From: Pelecanus crispus
Lineage: Eukaryota > Chordata > Aves > Pelecaniformes > Pelecanidae
Assembly (NCBI RefSeq): GCF_030463565.1
Contig: NC_134652.1
Span: forward strand, 5,545,897 to 5,609,896
Reading direction: 5' to 3'
Length of the DNA stretch: 64,000 bases
Position numbers and translations under genes: made by a program. Shown here one piece after another: positions 38,246-50,016 of this stretch. The notes under the pieces were generated by a model. It was not told the DNA's origin and did no database searches. It saw nothing but the letters and a program-made list of their open reading frames with translations. Numbering within the stretch: position 1 is the first letter of the stretch; every line of letters begins with the position of its first letter.

Positions 38246-41200
38246 GCACAAGACGTTGTAAACATAAAGAGTGAATATGGGTGAAAAGAAGCCAGAACCT
38301 TTGGACTTTGTAAAAGATTTTCAGGAATATCTTACACAGCAGACTCACCATGTGAATATGATTTCTGGATCAGTTAGTGGAGACAAGGAAGCAGAGACTC
38401 TTCAAGGAGGTAAGCTAATTTCAGTGCTATCAATTTCGGTTTTTTAGAATGACTGCACTGTTTACATTTCATAATAATACATTCCACTGTTTGTATTCCA
38501 TAATAATACATTCCACTGTTTACATTACATAATTATGCAGACTACTGCAATTGTATGGAAGCATTTCTGATAGTCGTTTTCACATCACAAAAGATGTGTG
38601 TGTACCTTTGTTTTAATCAGGGTATGTTCTTATAGTTCTGTATTTTTAAAGACCGAGGGTGTAGAGAAGCAAAAGTTATTTGACATATTCTCACAGCGTG
38701 ATAGATAGTATCCCACTGATTCTTGATTGAAATCTCTGTTGCATTATTCACAGCTGGGACAGAAGGTGATCAGAATGGTCTGGATCATCCTTCTGTTGAA
38801 GTTTCACTGGATGAAAACTCAGGAATGTTAGTGGACGGGTTTGAAAGGACATTTGATGGGAAGTTAAAGTGTCGATACTGCAACTATGCCAGCAAAGGAA
38901 CAGCACGGCTCATAGAGCATATCAGAATTCATACAGGTATGAAATATTCCGCAGTACTTCGCTGTGAGACGTTGTGGTATTAACTCAGTGTTATGATTCG
39001 CATGTGAGGAGTTAGCATCTTCAAGCAGTGTGATAGTTCTCAGAGTTACTCAACAATTAGAACTGGTTTTTGGGGTTTTTTTAAATCGACTATTGTTTTA
39101 AAGGTATGCCATGTACCTATTTAAATTACGCAAACTCCTACTTACATTTATTATTGCAGACTACTGAGTTTGAAGTAACTATATACAGGAGTGAAGTTTA
39201 GTGTGAAAGCATCAGTGTAAATTGAAGGGCTTTAAATCCTTGCTAATCAGAAAAGTGAAATGCCACATGGCGATTTATATCGGCTTTTCTTCCTCTGTTG
39301 TTTAGCTGTGAAAATATTCCTGTTTTGTACAACATCCTAGATGTGGAAGTACAAAACATAGTAATAAGAATAAAATTTTCTTGTTGGTAGATTATTCAAA
39401 TGTGAGGGCATATCATCAAATATGTGATTAATAACAGTAATGAAAAAATACTTACTGTGGCTTGCCTAAAAGCATTTACCACTGCTGGGTTTGTAAAGCT
39501 GAAAAGCAAAACTCGCAGTGAAGGTTAGAATATCCTAAATTGTTCATGAAGTCAGCTCCAACTTCTTGGGAAATGAGAGAAAACAAACGAAAGGTCCTTG
39601 AGAAGTCTGACTTTGGTGCCTGCTGAGTATGCTACACCGATACAGAACACTTTATGGCTGTTAACTAGAGTAATAAGAAAAAAAAAATGTATTCTGCAAA
39701 AAATGGAAGTCTTTACAGGTTTCCAGTTTGGTATGGACTGTCCTAAAACTTTAAGTGTGTTATTTTAGTGCTCTGGGGTAGGTGGCATTCTGGGACTCAT
39801 TTTAAAGGAAACTCATTGTAGCTTGGATGCAATTGTAGCTCTCTTCAGGTACAGTTATCATTAGTCAGATTCTCACTTTGCTGTGAAACATTGCTTCTAC
39901 ACTGTAGCTCCCAGGATCTGTTTTGGGGAAGTTGGTGCTCCTTGCACTGGCCCTGCAGCGTTGGCTTGTTTCAACAAGGCGGAATGGGATAGAAAATGGC
40001 AACCAACTAGAAATCAAAGAGTTCTGAGGTTCAGACTCTGAAGATCTTGTAAATTCTTCTCTTGTGCTACCGTGAGCTACCTCTGTGTGTAGCTGTTGCT
40101 GTTTTCAGATTCCTAGTGGAAATTTTGTGTAGTTCCAGTAGCGGATAAAATACTGTGGCTTGTGTGCCTGCATTTGACACAGCGTTAATGCCATGGCTTG
40201 CTGCAGATCTGCAAAGAGGCGATGTGTTTTGGAGCGTATTTTTGTCTAGATCTTCATAAAGCAGTTACAGCTTCTCCTACCATTTGCCTCATATGGTATG
40301 TGGACAACGAGGGATGTTTTTCTTTTAACAGCTTTACTCTGTGCAGTGCTATTTCTGAGCTTGTGAGAGGAGGCTTGTATAGTGCAGACTTAAGCAGTTC
40401 GCTGTAGCACTTTAGGATGACTTTTAAATGGTACTTAAAGAAGTAGAAGTAACATCAACTTTAAAATTTCATGTCTTTTCAGTAGCATATAGCTATTGCT
40501 ATCTAAAAACTTGTATCCCCAAGCCCACACTTATTACCATGAGCAGATGGACTGCTAGGGCTGTGACAGGAAACATAAATTGCTACTGGAAGGTGTTGGT
40601 ATCGTGTGTTTGCTGATTCTTGAGACGTTTTTGATGGCTTTGGTGTGCATGGGTTTCCTCAAACAGAATGATTGAAATGTGTTGTTACTTAATATCAAAA
40701 TGTCATAAATTGTAGACATACTAGAGAGCAAAAAATCAAATCTTCCTTCTTTAAGTTTCAAAATGTGGGTATTGGTATGGTGTCAGCATTCCTTCTCTTA
40801 CTCTAGGAAGTTGCCTACTTTTTGTATACTCTCAGATCTTAGTTTAACAGTTCTTTCGTGTTTTCAGGATGCTTTCTTATCCTGCTGCTACTTTAAGGAG
40901 TAGAAATCACTACGTGGCTAGAGATAGGAGAACAATACCCGCTGCAGACTATAAGTATTTCGGCACAATTGTCACATAATATATACAACAGCAAGAAAGA
41001 TTCCAACCAAAACTTGGGATGCTGAGAAATGTTCTCAAAAATCCCTGACCCAGTGGTCATTATTCAGAAGCAGACATTCCATGAGCTATACAAACTTGGG
41101 TTTTAGGGCAAAGCATAATACTTTGGGTTTGTGCCTTGACTAATATTTTGTGTTGTTTCTTATGGTTGTAGTATGTGATATTGTTAGTGTTATGCCAGAA

Positions 41201-44200
41201 GAATGGAGCTTTACATGTGGGATGAGTATTGTCTCAGTGCTGCTGCAGGCATTCCTGTTAGCAGAGGGTATATACATGACTCATTTGATCAAAGAAACTT
41301 TCACAAAGGTGCTAGGAAAAGGTAGCCAAATCAAAGGCACGCGTCACTCTACTGCAAAATCATGCAGTCTGAATTATTTCTGTTTCAGAAAGCTAGCTAG
41401 CAGTGAGAGGGGGACACGGGGTGTCAGCCGACTGTGTATCAAAGAGCTTCGGCAATTTGGGCACGCCTTCACACAGGGAACCCTTTAAAGCCAGGTGACT
41501 GGTTCAAACGTGTCTGATGCCTAATGAAATATCAGTGACTGTACAGTGATAACCGTTCATTGCCCTGTACCAGTCTGTTCGGTTTTATAATACAGACAAG
41601 AATCTCAGGCTGCCAGAGGCCTTTTTCTATATAGGTGCCCCTTTGGCTTTTTACAATACATTTCCTATCCTTAATTTTAATACAGCACTGCATGGTGTCC
41701 TGATGGCAACACCATTTTGCCATTCCCTTAATAGCTCTTCAGAAAGCCCTGCTTTGTTTCTTTGTACGGCGACAGGGGAGTCCAGAACAAGGAAGGGTTT
41801 TTTGGTTTCGTTTGGTTTTCTTTGGGTTTCTTTTTTTTTTTCCACTTAAGGGCAAGGAGATCCATGACCTGAGTGTAGTTTTGCTCAGAAGCATGGTGGA
41901 GAAGTGTGGCAAAGGGCCCAGAGGCGGATTGCATGGACTGTGAAGGCTCAGAGTGACTGAATCAGCATTAAAATAGGGAAGTGATAGCTGACTAGTAGCC
42001 TCAGAGCAATGTAAGTAAACAGATAATGCATCCTGGATAACATGCAAGTGCAGCAAGGTATCTGCCAAAGTAATTACGACCCAGGCATGATCATGCAGCC
42101 GTTAAGTGCAACTTACTGCAGAATTAACTTCATGCTGAGTCTGACAGCAGTGTAATTAGCAGTTCACCAGCAGTGTTGTATTAAGGGCGTGCAACATGGG
42201 ATGCAAATCTTTATCTCTGTGTAACCAGTTTAGAATGAAATAAGGCTGTTCAGATTGCCAAGTTCTTTGTGAATGCAGGGAGTTTGTCGGTCTTTTTACA
42301 TTGTTGTTTGCACCAAATCTCCAGATCTTTACACAAATGAATCATATAGGTACTTTTGGAGAAATATGGTTTTGGTTGGTGCAAATAAGGTACCTCGAGG
42401 TAGTGCAAAAATTGGTAAGAGCCAGTGATGTAGGGAAAAAAAAAATATCTTCTATTCAGTATCCCAGGCTGTGATTCCAAACTGTGGGATGCTCAACATG
42501 GGAAGGGCTTTCTGTGTCAGTCACATGCCATCTAACAGGGCCCGTACGGTGCTTGCAGTGCAGTAGTAGCCCTCGCCACATTCAGATCTCTGGCTTTTAC
42601 AGTTGTTCTAGACGGATTTTGAAAGCCACAAAACTGATATATTGCCCTGTATTTAAAATAGTAGGAAATGCTTCCAAAAAACCCATAAAGGCTGAAGAGA
42701 AGGAGCCCACTCACATTTTTTTGGAGTTTGTTGTGCTGTGTGGCAAAAGAATCAGTTGCACAACAGTGATTTAGAAATTGACCTGGCATTCAGGATAGGA
42801 AGACAAGACAATGTTTCATTTCAGCACCTGAACATGCATCAAATCCTTTAGGCATTTCTAACGTTGTAGACCTGGATCTAAAAACTCTGAAAAGATCAGT
42901 ATATGCAAGGAAAATCAAAAGTCCCAAAGCATTATGTTACAAGTGTGATGGCCTGTAATTATGTTTGAAAGTTTTCTAAGTACTTTTAAAAGTGTTAATG
43001 TGGATATCTCTAAATATCATTTAACAGAAGAGCAAAGTTCTACCTATCAGAAAGGAGAATATCTGGTACTATCATGTCTGAGAGAGCACATGGCTGTCCA
43101 GGGATTAGCTGGCTTTTGATTTCTTTAATAACTCTTCAGCCACAGGACCCTTTTTCAAAATTCAGTTCTTGAGTGGATGCATGTGTACATGGGTTATTTA
43201 GATAATAGTTCTAGGATGTTTAAAAGTAGGAATGTTTGGAAGATATCGAAAGGATACCCTCCCTCAATGTTTAAACACAGTTATGATTAAGAATGATTAC
43301 ATTTTGGCGGTACAGATGTTCCTGTGGCCAACTGCTTATGTGCTTTATGGGTGAGGTAGAGTTTGGATGCAGTTAAGAGCACCACACAAACGTCATTGCG
43401 TTCAGTCCTTGGCATCATTGCTGCAATTTCTATTCACGTCACCTGTTATGCTAATTCCAGTCACATTTTTTTCTTAAGCTTACTAGCATTTGAGTGAGGC
43501 AGAGATGTCTAAATTTACTCCACTCTTACACCAAATGCCCAGCTAAAGTCAAGACTAGCAGTGACTCTGAAGCTGAACTGTTTGATCAGCAGCTCCCAGT
43601 TAGCTGCTTTCTGTTCCATGAAAAGCCTTTTTCAAGCACTCTGAGATGCTACAGTATAATCTATTTTAATTTTCCAGGTGAGAAGCCGCACAGATGCCAT
43701 TTGTGTCCCTTTGCATCAGCTTACGAACGTCACCTGGAAGCTCACATGCGATCGCATACTGGTGAAAAACCGTACAAATGTGAATTGTGTTCCTTTCGCT
43801 GCAGTGACAGAAGCAACTTATCTCACCACCGCAGGCGCAAACATAAAATGGTGCCTATCAAGGGTACAAGGTCTTCCCTAAGCAGCAAGAAAATGTGGGG
43901 GGTTTTGCAGAAGAAGACCAGCAATTTGGGGTACAGCAGAAGAGCATTAATTAATTTGAGTCCACCTTCCATGGTGGTTCAGAAACCAGACTACCTTAAT
44001 GATTTCACTCATGAAATCCCAAATATCCAGACTGAAGCGTATGAGAGCATGACAAAACCAACCCAGGGCAGTGGGTTGCCAAGAGATCCACAAGACCTCA
44101 TGGTAGATAATCCTTTAAACCAGCTCTCCACGTTAGCCGGACAGTTATCTAGCTTGCCACCTGAAAACCAAAATCCAGCCTCTCCAGACGTCGTTTCCTG

Positions 44201-44621
44201 CCAAGATGAAAAGCCTTTCATGATACAGCAGCCTGCTGCACCTGCAGTAGTTTCAGCTGTGTCAGCAAATATTCCTCAAAGTTCATCTCCGACCAGCCCA
44301 GATCCTCGGCCTACACACAATCAAAGGAACTATAGTCCCGTGGCAGGTCCCAGCAGTGATCGCAGCGCCCACACCAGTACTCCCAGCATAAGTAACAGTC
44401 AACCAAGTACTCCAGCTCCGACCCTTCCAGTTCAGGACCCTCAGCTTCTGCATCACTGCCAACACTGTGACATGTACTTTGCGGACAATATCCTTTATAC
44501 TATTCACATGGGATGTCATGGATTTGAGAATCCTTTTCAGTGCAACATATGTGGGTGTAAGTGTAAAAATAAGTATGACTTTGCTTGCCATTTTGCAAGA
44601 GGCCAACACAGTCAACATTGA
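38246..44621 (+). CDS. IKZF5: Zinc finger protein Pegasus (Ikaros family member 5)
   Basis: Nuclear DNA-binding factor of the Ikaros family. The non-coding start of exon 2 begins at 38246 (after TTCTAG). Coding segments are 38277-38409, 38754-38936 and 43678-44621 (TGA 44619-44621), in frame, 1260 nt, 419 aa, the length of human IKZF5. N-terminal DNA-binding C2H2 fingers lie at about residues 84-104, 112-132 and 140-161. The C-terminal pair used for Ikaros-type dimerisation lies at about 366-386 and 394-416. All Cys/His ligands are present. The linker is rich in Ser, Pro and Gln. The start ATG (AATATGG, A at -3 and G at +4) gives MGEKKPEPLDFVKDFQEYL, the known family N-terminus. All three N-terminal fingers and both C-terminal fingers are encoded wholly or mainly by the last two exons. 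Confidence 0.97.
38456..38542. repeat. Tandem repeat, about three 29-bp units
   Basis: Units beginning CACTGTTT at 38456, 38485 and 38514 share CACTGTTTACATT...ATAATAATACATTC with few differences; the third is diverged at its end. It lies in the IKZF5 intron after the first coding exon (38277-38409). Confidence 0.85.
38937..43677 (+). other. IKZF5: IKZF5 intron before the last coding exon
   Basis: 4.7 kb; the frame across the junction splits a Gly codon inside the TGEKP linker between fingers 1 and 2. Reading through the 38936 donor adds an unrelated short tail and a stop. No other gene is recognised. Confidence 0.8.
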
Positions 44622-47600
44622 CTGAGAACATGCTTTCGTTTAGTTTTTTAACATATTACAGTATATTTTTCATACTTGCTGAAGGAAAGCTTGCACACTC
44701 CCATAAGGAATCCTCACATTAATCAATTCGACAAAGGAGGCAAATTTATTTCTATGTTGTCATAAAACTTGCCAGGGAAATTTTGTATAAGATGTGGTTG
44801 GTATTTTATATGTAGCCTTTCAAAAAAGCTGAGACCGCTATAAGAATTGGAATGCATTTACATGTTTTGGTTGCTAAATTTAAGTTGCTTGCACTTAATC
44901 CCAATAAACATTCTACAAATGTAGAAGCAGAGCGTGTGTCTTGAAACGTAGGATGCAATTATCATACTATTTATAGGCAAGACAAAATATATTAACCATA
45001 AAATACGAAAGATTAATGCAATGACACATATGGTTACTTTGGAGACAGACTTATCCTTAAAAACTTAGCTACTACTCCAAACTGGGAAAACAAACAGAAG
45101 CAACTTTCACATACAAATTCAATTTGATGTAAAACTTGCTTTAATCTGATGAAGGTTAATAATAAGTTTTTGCTTAGGATAGTCTAAACTCTTCATGCTC
45201 GGGCTCAAACACTAATTTAACTCTTATTTTTAAAACTTGTCACAAATCTAGAAGATAACAGGTTACTGTGAATGAAACTCTGGTAGGAAAAAGGAAAGAG
45301 TTAAAAGCTTGTCATTCACTAGTTATACAAAGGAAAAATTACACGTGACACCTTATTTTAAACCATACTTACCAAAATTTTACATGTCATTCTTTTTAAA
45401 AGGAGGTAATTTTTAAACAGTCATAATAAAGAGCTTGTAGAACTAATATATATTCCGTGAGATTTTTAACTGCCTTAAACTAATTTGTACAGATATTTAA
45501 AATTTGCACAATTAGACTTCTGTCTTGCTGATAGAAGTTCTAATAGAACCAAACAAGAGGTTTACAAATTACAAATCATTTGTTCAGTTTTTCTCTTGGG
45601 CCAAGCTACAACTGATAGGTTGCCAGTATGTTTGAAAGTTGTATAACCTAGTTTACAGTAAACTTCAGCGAACTTGGAAGTCAGTTTGTACTGTCCCGTC
45701 CCCGTCCCCCCGCCCCGAGCTGTTGTCCTTTTGGTGTGCTAGAAAAAAAAGGGAAAGGGCTTCTGGGTTTTCTGAACTGTTCACATAGTAGGCAAAGGAA
45801 TACTGGCTGACAACATTCAAAGCCATTGTGATTAATATTGTAGGTGGCAAATGGTAACTAAAGGTGTACATGAAGTCCATTGCATGTGTTTGGTTTTTTG
45901 GTTGTTTTTTTAATACTGTACATCTTTCTTTAGAAGCATCTAGGCTAACGGACAGGCACTTTAATATAAACCTAAATAAAACATCCTAGCAAAATGCATA
46001 AAAGCTCTTAATATGTTACACAGGAATTTGTAGTGTTTCAAAAAAGTGAAGAACTGTTACTTTTCCTGTATTTAGACATGCACTTTTACCTTAGTTTGTC
46101 TTACTTGAGACAAATTAAAGCTTCCCTTATATATTCCCCTTTTACGATCAGCAAAATACAGCAGCAAATATGTTTTGTTAAAAGCAGGAAGATTTTATTA
46201 ATGTTCTGCATTAATAAAATGCAGAGGTTGGAATCTGAATAACAAATGTTTGGCTTTTTCAAATTTATATTGTTAGGGGAGCTAAAGCTTCCTGAAGCCA
46301 ATGGAAAAAACTTAAAATTACTTCAGTGTAAGATCAACGCAGGAAAAACCGCCCTTCTGAGAATTGTAGCTTTAGAAGTAATTTTGACTTTAATGAATTA
46401 GAAATTTGGGAATCAAATATGTTTCTCTCTACGTAACTTACCTACAGTTGAATTTTTCCATGCTTAAGTAACCAGCTGAAGGAACTGGATTCTTGGCTGC
46501 ATGTAGTCTTGTAGTCATGAGGTCAAAAATATGCCATTGAAGTATTTCCAATGTAGTGAAGATGAATGATAACACACTATCACTCCTAAAAACATCTTTG
46601 GTTTCAGGCCTGGTTCAAAATCCATTTCAGTGGATTTGTAAAACAGAATGTAATTTCCATTTTTCATAATGACACTGTATAATTCCAAAATATCTCTTTG
46701 TTGCTTTATACTTTTAAAATTTATTTTATGAGCAGAACTACAACTCTGTATGCATAAACATACGGAGTTGTTTATTTTAAGGACTAAATTGACTGAACTG
46801 GGATCCAGTTGGCAGTTACTGCTCCTGTACATGTTTTGTTACGTGACGCTTCCAGTCAAAGAATAATGTAGAAATGATGGCTCTCTTTTTGGCACATATT
46901 GGCACATTCTGAAGTCTAAATTTGGCTAAAACATGGCATTAGAACTACAAATGTTACTGTTAAAGACCATTACAATTAGTAATTTGTAGAGGTCGTTTTC
47001 CTTGCCTTTTGATAGATGATGTAAACTTTTATTCCGAGGCTCCCGCATCTCCAGGGAAACTTCTGGAATGGTGGTGCTCCAAGGAGCACCTTCCCATACC
47101 GAATGATGCCAATGACAACAGCCAAGTTCGCCTCGGTTTGCGGCTCCAGCCTGTCCCCTCTTGGCATCAGTAGGGAGATCAACTCCCACGTGCACAAATG
47201 TTTGAGATTTTGTCCTTCCATTCCACTCAGACGGTTCCTGATCCATTAGGACTTCTGTTGGCAGTGTCTGTAGACATTACAGGCTTTTGTGTCGGTGCAT
47301 GATTTGGCGATTTAGAAAAATGACCTCTGAACCTTGATGCCCCCGAACGAAACTTTAGATAGAATAGTTACGTCACTAATAGAGGTAGGTGGTAGCAAGA
47401 GGAAGCCTGCGTGGTCTTACTGAAAAGGGGCCCTCATTTAGGAGGGGACCCTCTGTTGCAGGGGAACATATGTTCTTAAGAATAGAGCTCAGTATGAAAA
47501 AAAAAAATCTAACCTCAAACCTTGCAAATTGTTGCTTAGAAGTATTTTAGTGCTGCTGACTTAATACCAGTTTCTGCTTTGAAGTACCTAAGGAAAAGAA

Positions 47601-48980
47601 AATCAGCTTGAACATCTATGAACTGTTGAACACTGATAAAACTACTTTTCCTTCTTTCCTCATGCGAGCTCCCGTTTGCAGGGGGATCCTTGGGCGGCAG
47701 CAGGCTTTGGCTTTCATCCCTGGGTTCTGGATCTCCCAGCCCTTCACAGAGGGTCAGCCTCTCCACTTAGGGTTCTTAATTTTTCAGCAGAATACCGCGT
47801 GTTCAGCTGTGCCAGACAGCACCCTGACTGCAGCTATTTCCTTCCGAGTAGGTTTGGAAGGTGTATTTTCATATCCCTTTCTCATAATTCTGTATATGCT
47901 ATTTACTATAATTTAAAGACCAGAATTAGTACTGGAAAATTGTTTTAGGGTATGATCCTGACGATTCCCTTGCACAAGTAGGCCTTACTCAGAGTCAACG
48001 AGGAATACTTGTCGGGAATTGTGGGATTGAGTCCTCGGTTAGGACTTTTCATACTGAGTTCTCCGTGTGCTACGCTGCACTAACTTGGTTTTCTTAAAAA
48101 ACCAAATCCTTATATCATAAGGTGGTGATTAGCATTTTAACTTCTATTAACAGGGGAAGTTTGGGAATGAGCTGAAATTTTTCCACAGCTTGACTCTGTT
48201 ACGTTCTGTAGTTGCAAAACATTAACTTTGTGGGTTTTTTGTTTTTATTGTAATAGATTGTTTTATAGATTTGTTGACATTTTTAACATGCACTATTTAT
48301 AGTACTCTTAATACGGACTTACTGTTTTGAGACTGGATATTCCAATGAACATGCAAATATTAGACTGAAGATCTTGGCAGATTATCCCAGTTAATACTTA
48401 AACCAACTGTGAAGCAGGTAATAGGGATTTTTTTTTTTTTTTGACAGATACAATGCTCAGAGGAAGAGGATTTTGACATGAAATGTTGATTGGCATTTTG
48501 ACATAAAACTCAGTGCTGGAAGACACGTTCCAACAGTGTTTCCTAGCAAAATGATCTCTTGCTATTTGTTTTGTTCCAGAATGTTTGGGGGGTTTGCTTG
48601 TTTGATTTTTGTTTCTTTTTGACGAAGGGAATGTAATTTAGAAGTCTTCACTGGCAAGTTTTCTATTAATTTTAAGCTTCTTTGAAAATCTACAGCAAAT
48701 GGATGTTCTGCTGCAGGAAATCTATTCCCTGCTGAAGTGTTTTTCATTGAGCAATCTTTGTGTATGTGCTTCTGCTCTGTTAATAATATGTATTTCAGTG
48801 TAAAGAGCATATTTTGTATGCAAAAATGAAACCTGTTAGAGCTGTAAAATAAATTTTATTGTGTAGTGAATGTTTTCAGATGAGAAGGTTAATTCTGAAA
48901 TAACTCGACTATATCTAGTGTAGTTCATGTTGTGAAGCTTTGCTTTTGTAAGATACGAATAAAATAACACTTTCTAATTA
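44622..48980 (+). other. IKZF5: IKZF5 3' UTR region, about 4.3 kb
   Basis: No supported gene after the IKZF5 stop. Possible polyadenylation signals on the plus strand are AATAAA near 44904, at 48848-48853 and at 48958-48963. The distal pair marks the likely end of a long 3' UTR. Short ORFs here (for example minus 46926-47246) have no recognisable similarity. A T run of about 17 lies near 48427-48442. Confidence 0.55.
48848..48860. terminator. Overlapping convergent poly(A) signals for IKZF5 (+) and PSTK (-)
   Basis: AATAAA at 48848-48853 on the plus strand and TTTATT at 48855-48860 (AATAAA on the minus strand) are separated by one base, forming a near-palindrome between two convergent genes. 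The plus signal fits IKZF5. The minus signal is the first canonical hexamer that I find downstream of the PSTK stop. Confidence 0.4.
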
Positions 48981-50016
48981 AGTCTTGTGTTAATTCTTCT
49001 TAATTACATATGCTTTGACAGCTGGAACTGGTGAGCTGCTCATGACTAGATACGGTATGGAAGGTAAACTTACCTGTTGGGTAAGCAAGGAACAGCGCGT
49101 TTATGCTTCAGTCTGCTTAAGTTGAAAATACTTAATTTTAGTGCTGAACCAGGACGCTCTTTTACTTCTTTCCACTGTTAATTTTGCACATTTGGTCATC
49201 TTGCAAAACCTTGGTTTGCTCGTACTCCTGTTTCCTCATCAAGTGTGCTTGTATGTCTGAAATCAGGGGTTTGATCATGGTAAGGTGGTTGTCACTGCAT
49301 ATGCAACTTCTATTTTGTTACCAACTTTGAAGGCAGCACTAAAGTTCCTTGCAACACTGGAGTTAATCCTACATGCGTGCAGCTCTCAAGAGCCTTAATT
49401 TAACTCCATCTCAAATTTCTTGTTCTTTGCAAAGTTTCTGTCAGGGAAACGAGCAGAGAAGCCAAGAGCCGGATCTAAAAAAGGGGGAAACTGAAGCAGG
49501 ACTTGGATTAAACTTAGGTGCTGACATCCTGTAGTTCACTGTTAACCCACCTCATGCTTGAAGTGCCGAACTCCATCTCACTTCTTGTTTTTGTACCTTC
49601 CCAGGCACGTATTCTCCGGAAGTGCTCCGCTGCCCATTGGACAGAGCAGAGCCAGTCACCGTCCGAGGTGTTCCTGAAAACCCCAGCTGGAGGAGGCTCG
49701 GAGAAAGCTGATCCACTTAAGCGCTGCCGTAAGCAGGAAACAGGACGAGGTGACTTCTAGGTGTTCCTTCCAGACTAACTTTTCCTATGATTCTGTGAAA
49801 CTTTAAAATCTAAGGATGGTTTGTTGTCAGCTTGATCTTCAAAGTCACACACAGTCTGCTAGACTGCATTTCTCCTCCATAATATGGGAAGAGGAATTAA
49901 AGAAGGCACAAACCTCCAGAGAAGAAAGCTGTACCTCCCAGGTATTTTCAGCTGTACTGCTGAACTGCATTTTAAACACTCTGGACTCTTAAAACACACC
50001 AACATTCTCTATGTCA
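48981..50016. other. Region between IKZF5 and PSTK, likely PSTK 3' UTR
   Basis: No gene or recognisable ORF. I find neither AATAAA nor ATTAAA on the minus strand across this stretch. A short CR1-like 3' end lies at 49744-49800. Confidence 0.4.
49744..49800 (+). mobile_element. CR1 LINE 3'-end fragment (degraded)
   Basis: The order CCTTCCAGAC...CCTATGATTCTGTG resembles the end of avian CR1 elements (CCTTCCAACC...TTCTATGATTCTGTG). It is short and diverged; no ORF. Confidence 0.45.

Noticed and set aside
46926-47246. 106-codon and overlapping 81-codon minus ORFs in the IKZF5 3' UTR
   Set aside because: No recognisable domain and two overlapping frames look equally plausible; opposite strand to the UTR. 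Left as chance.
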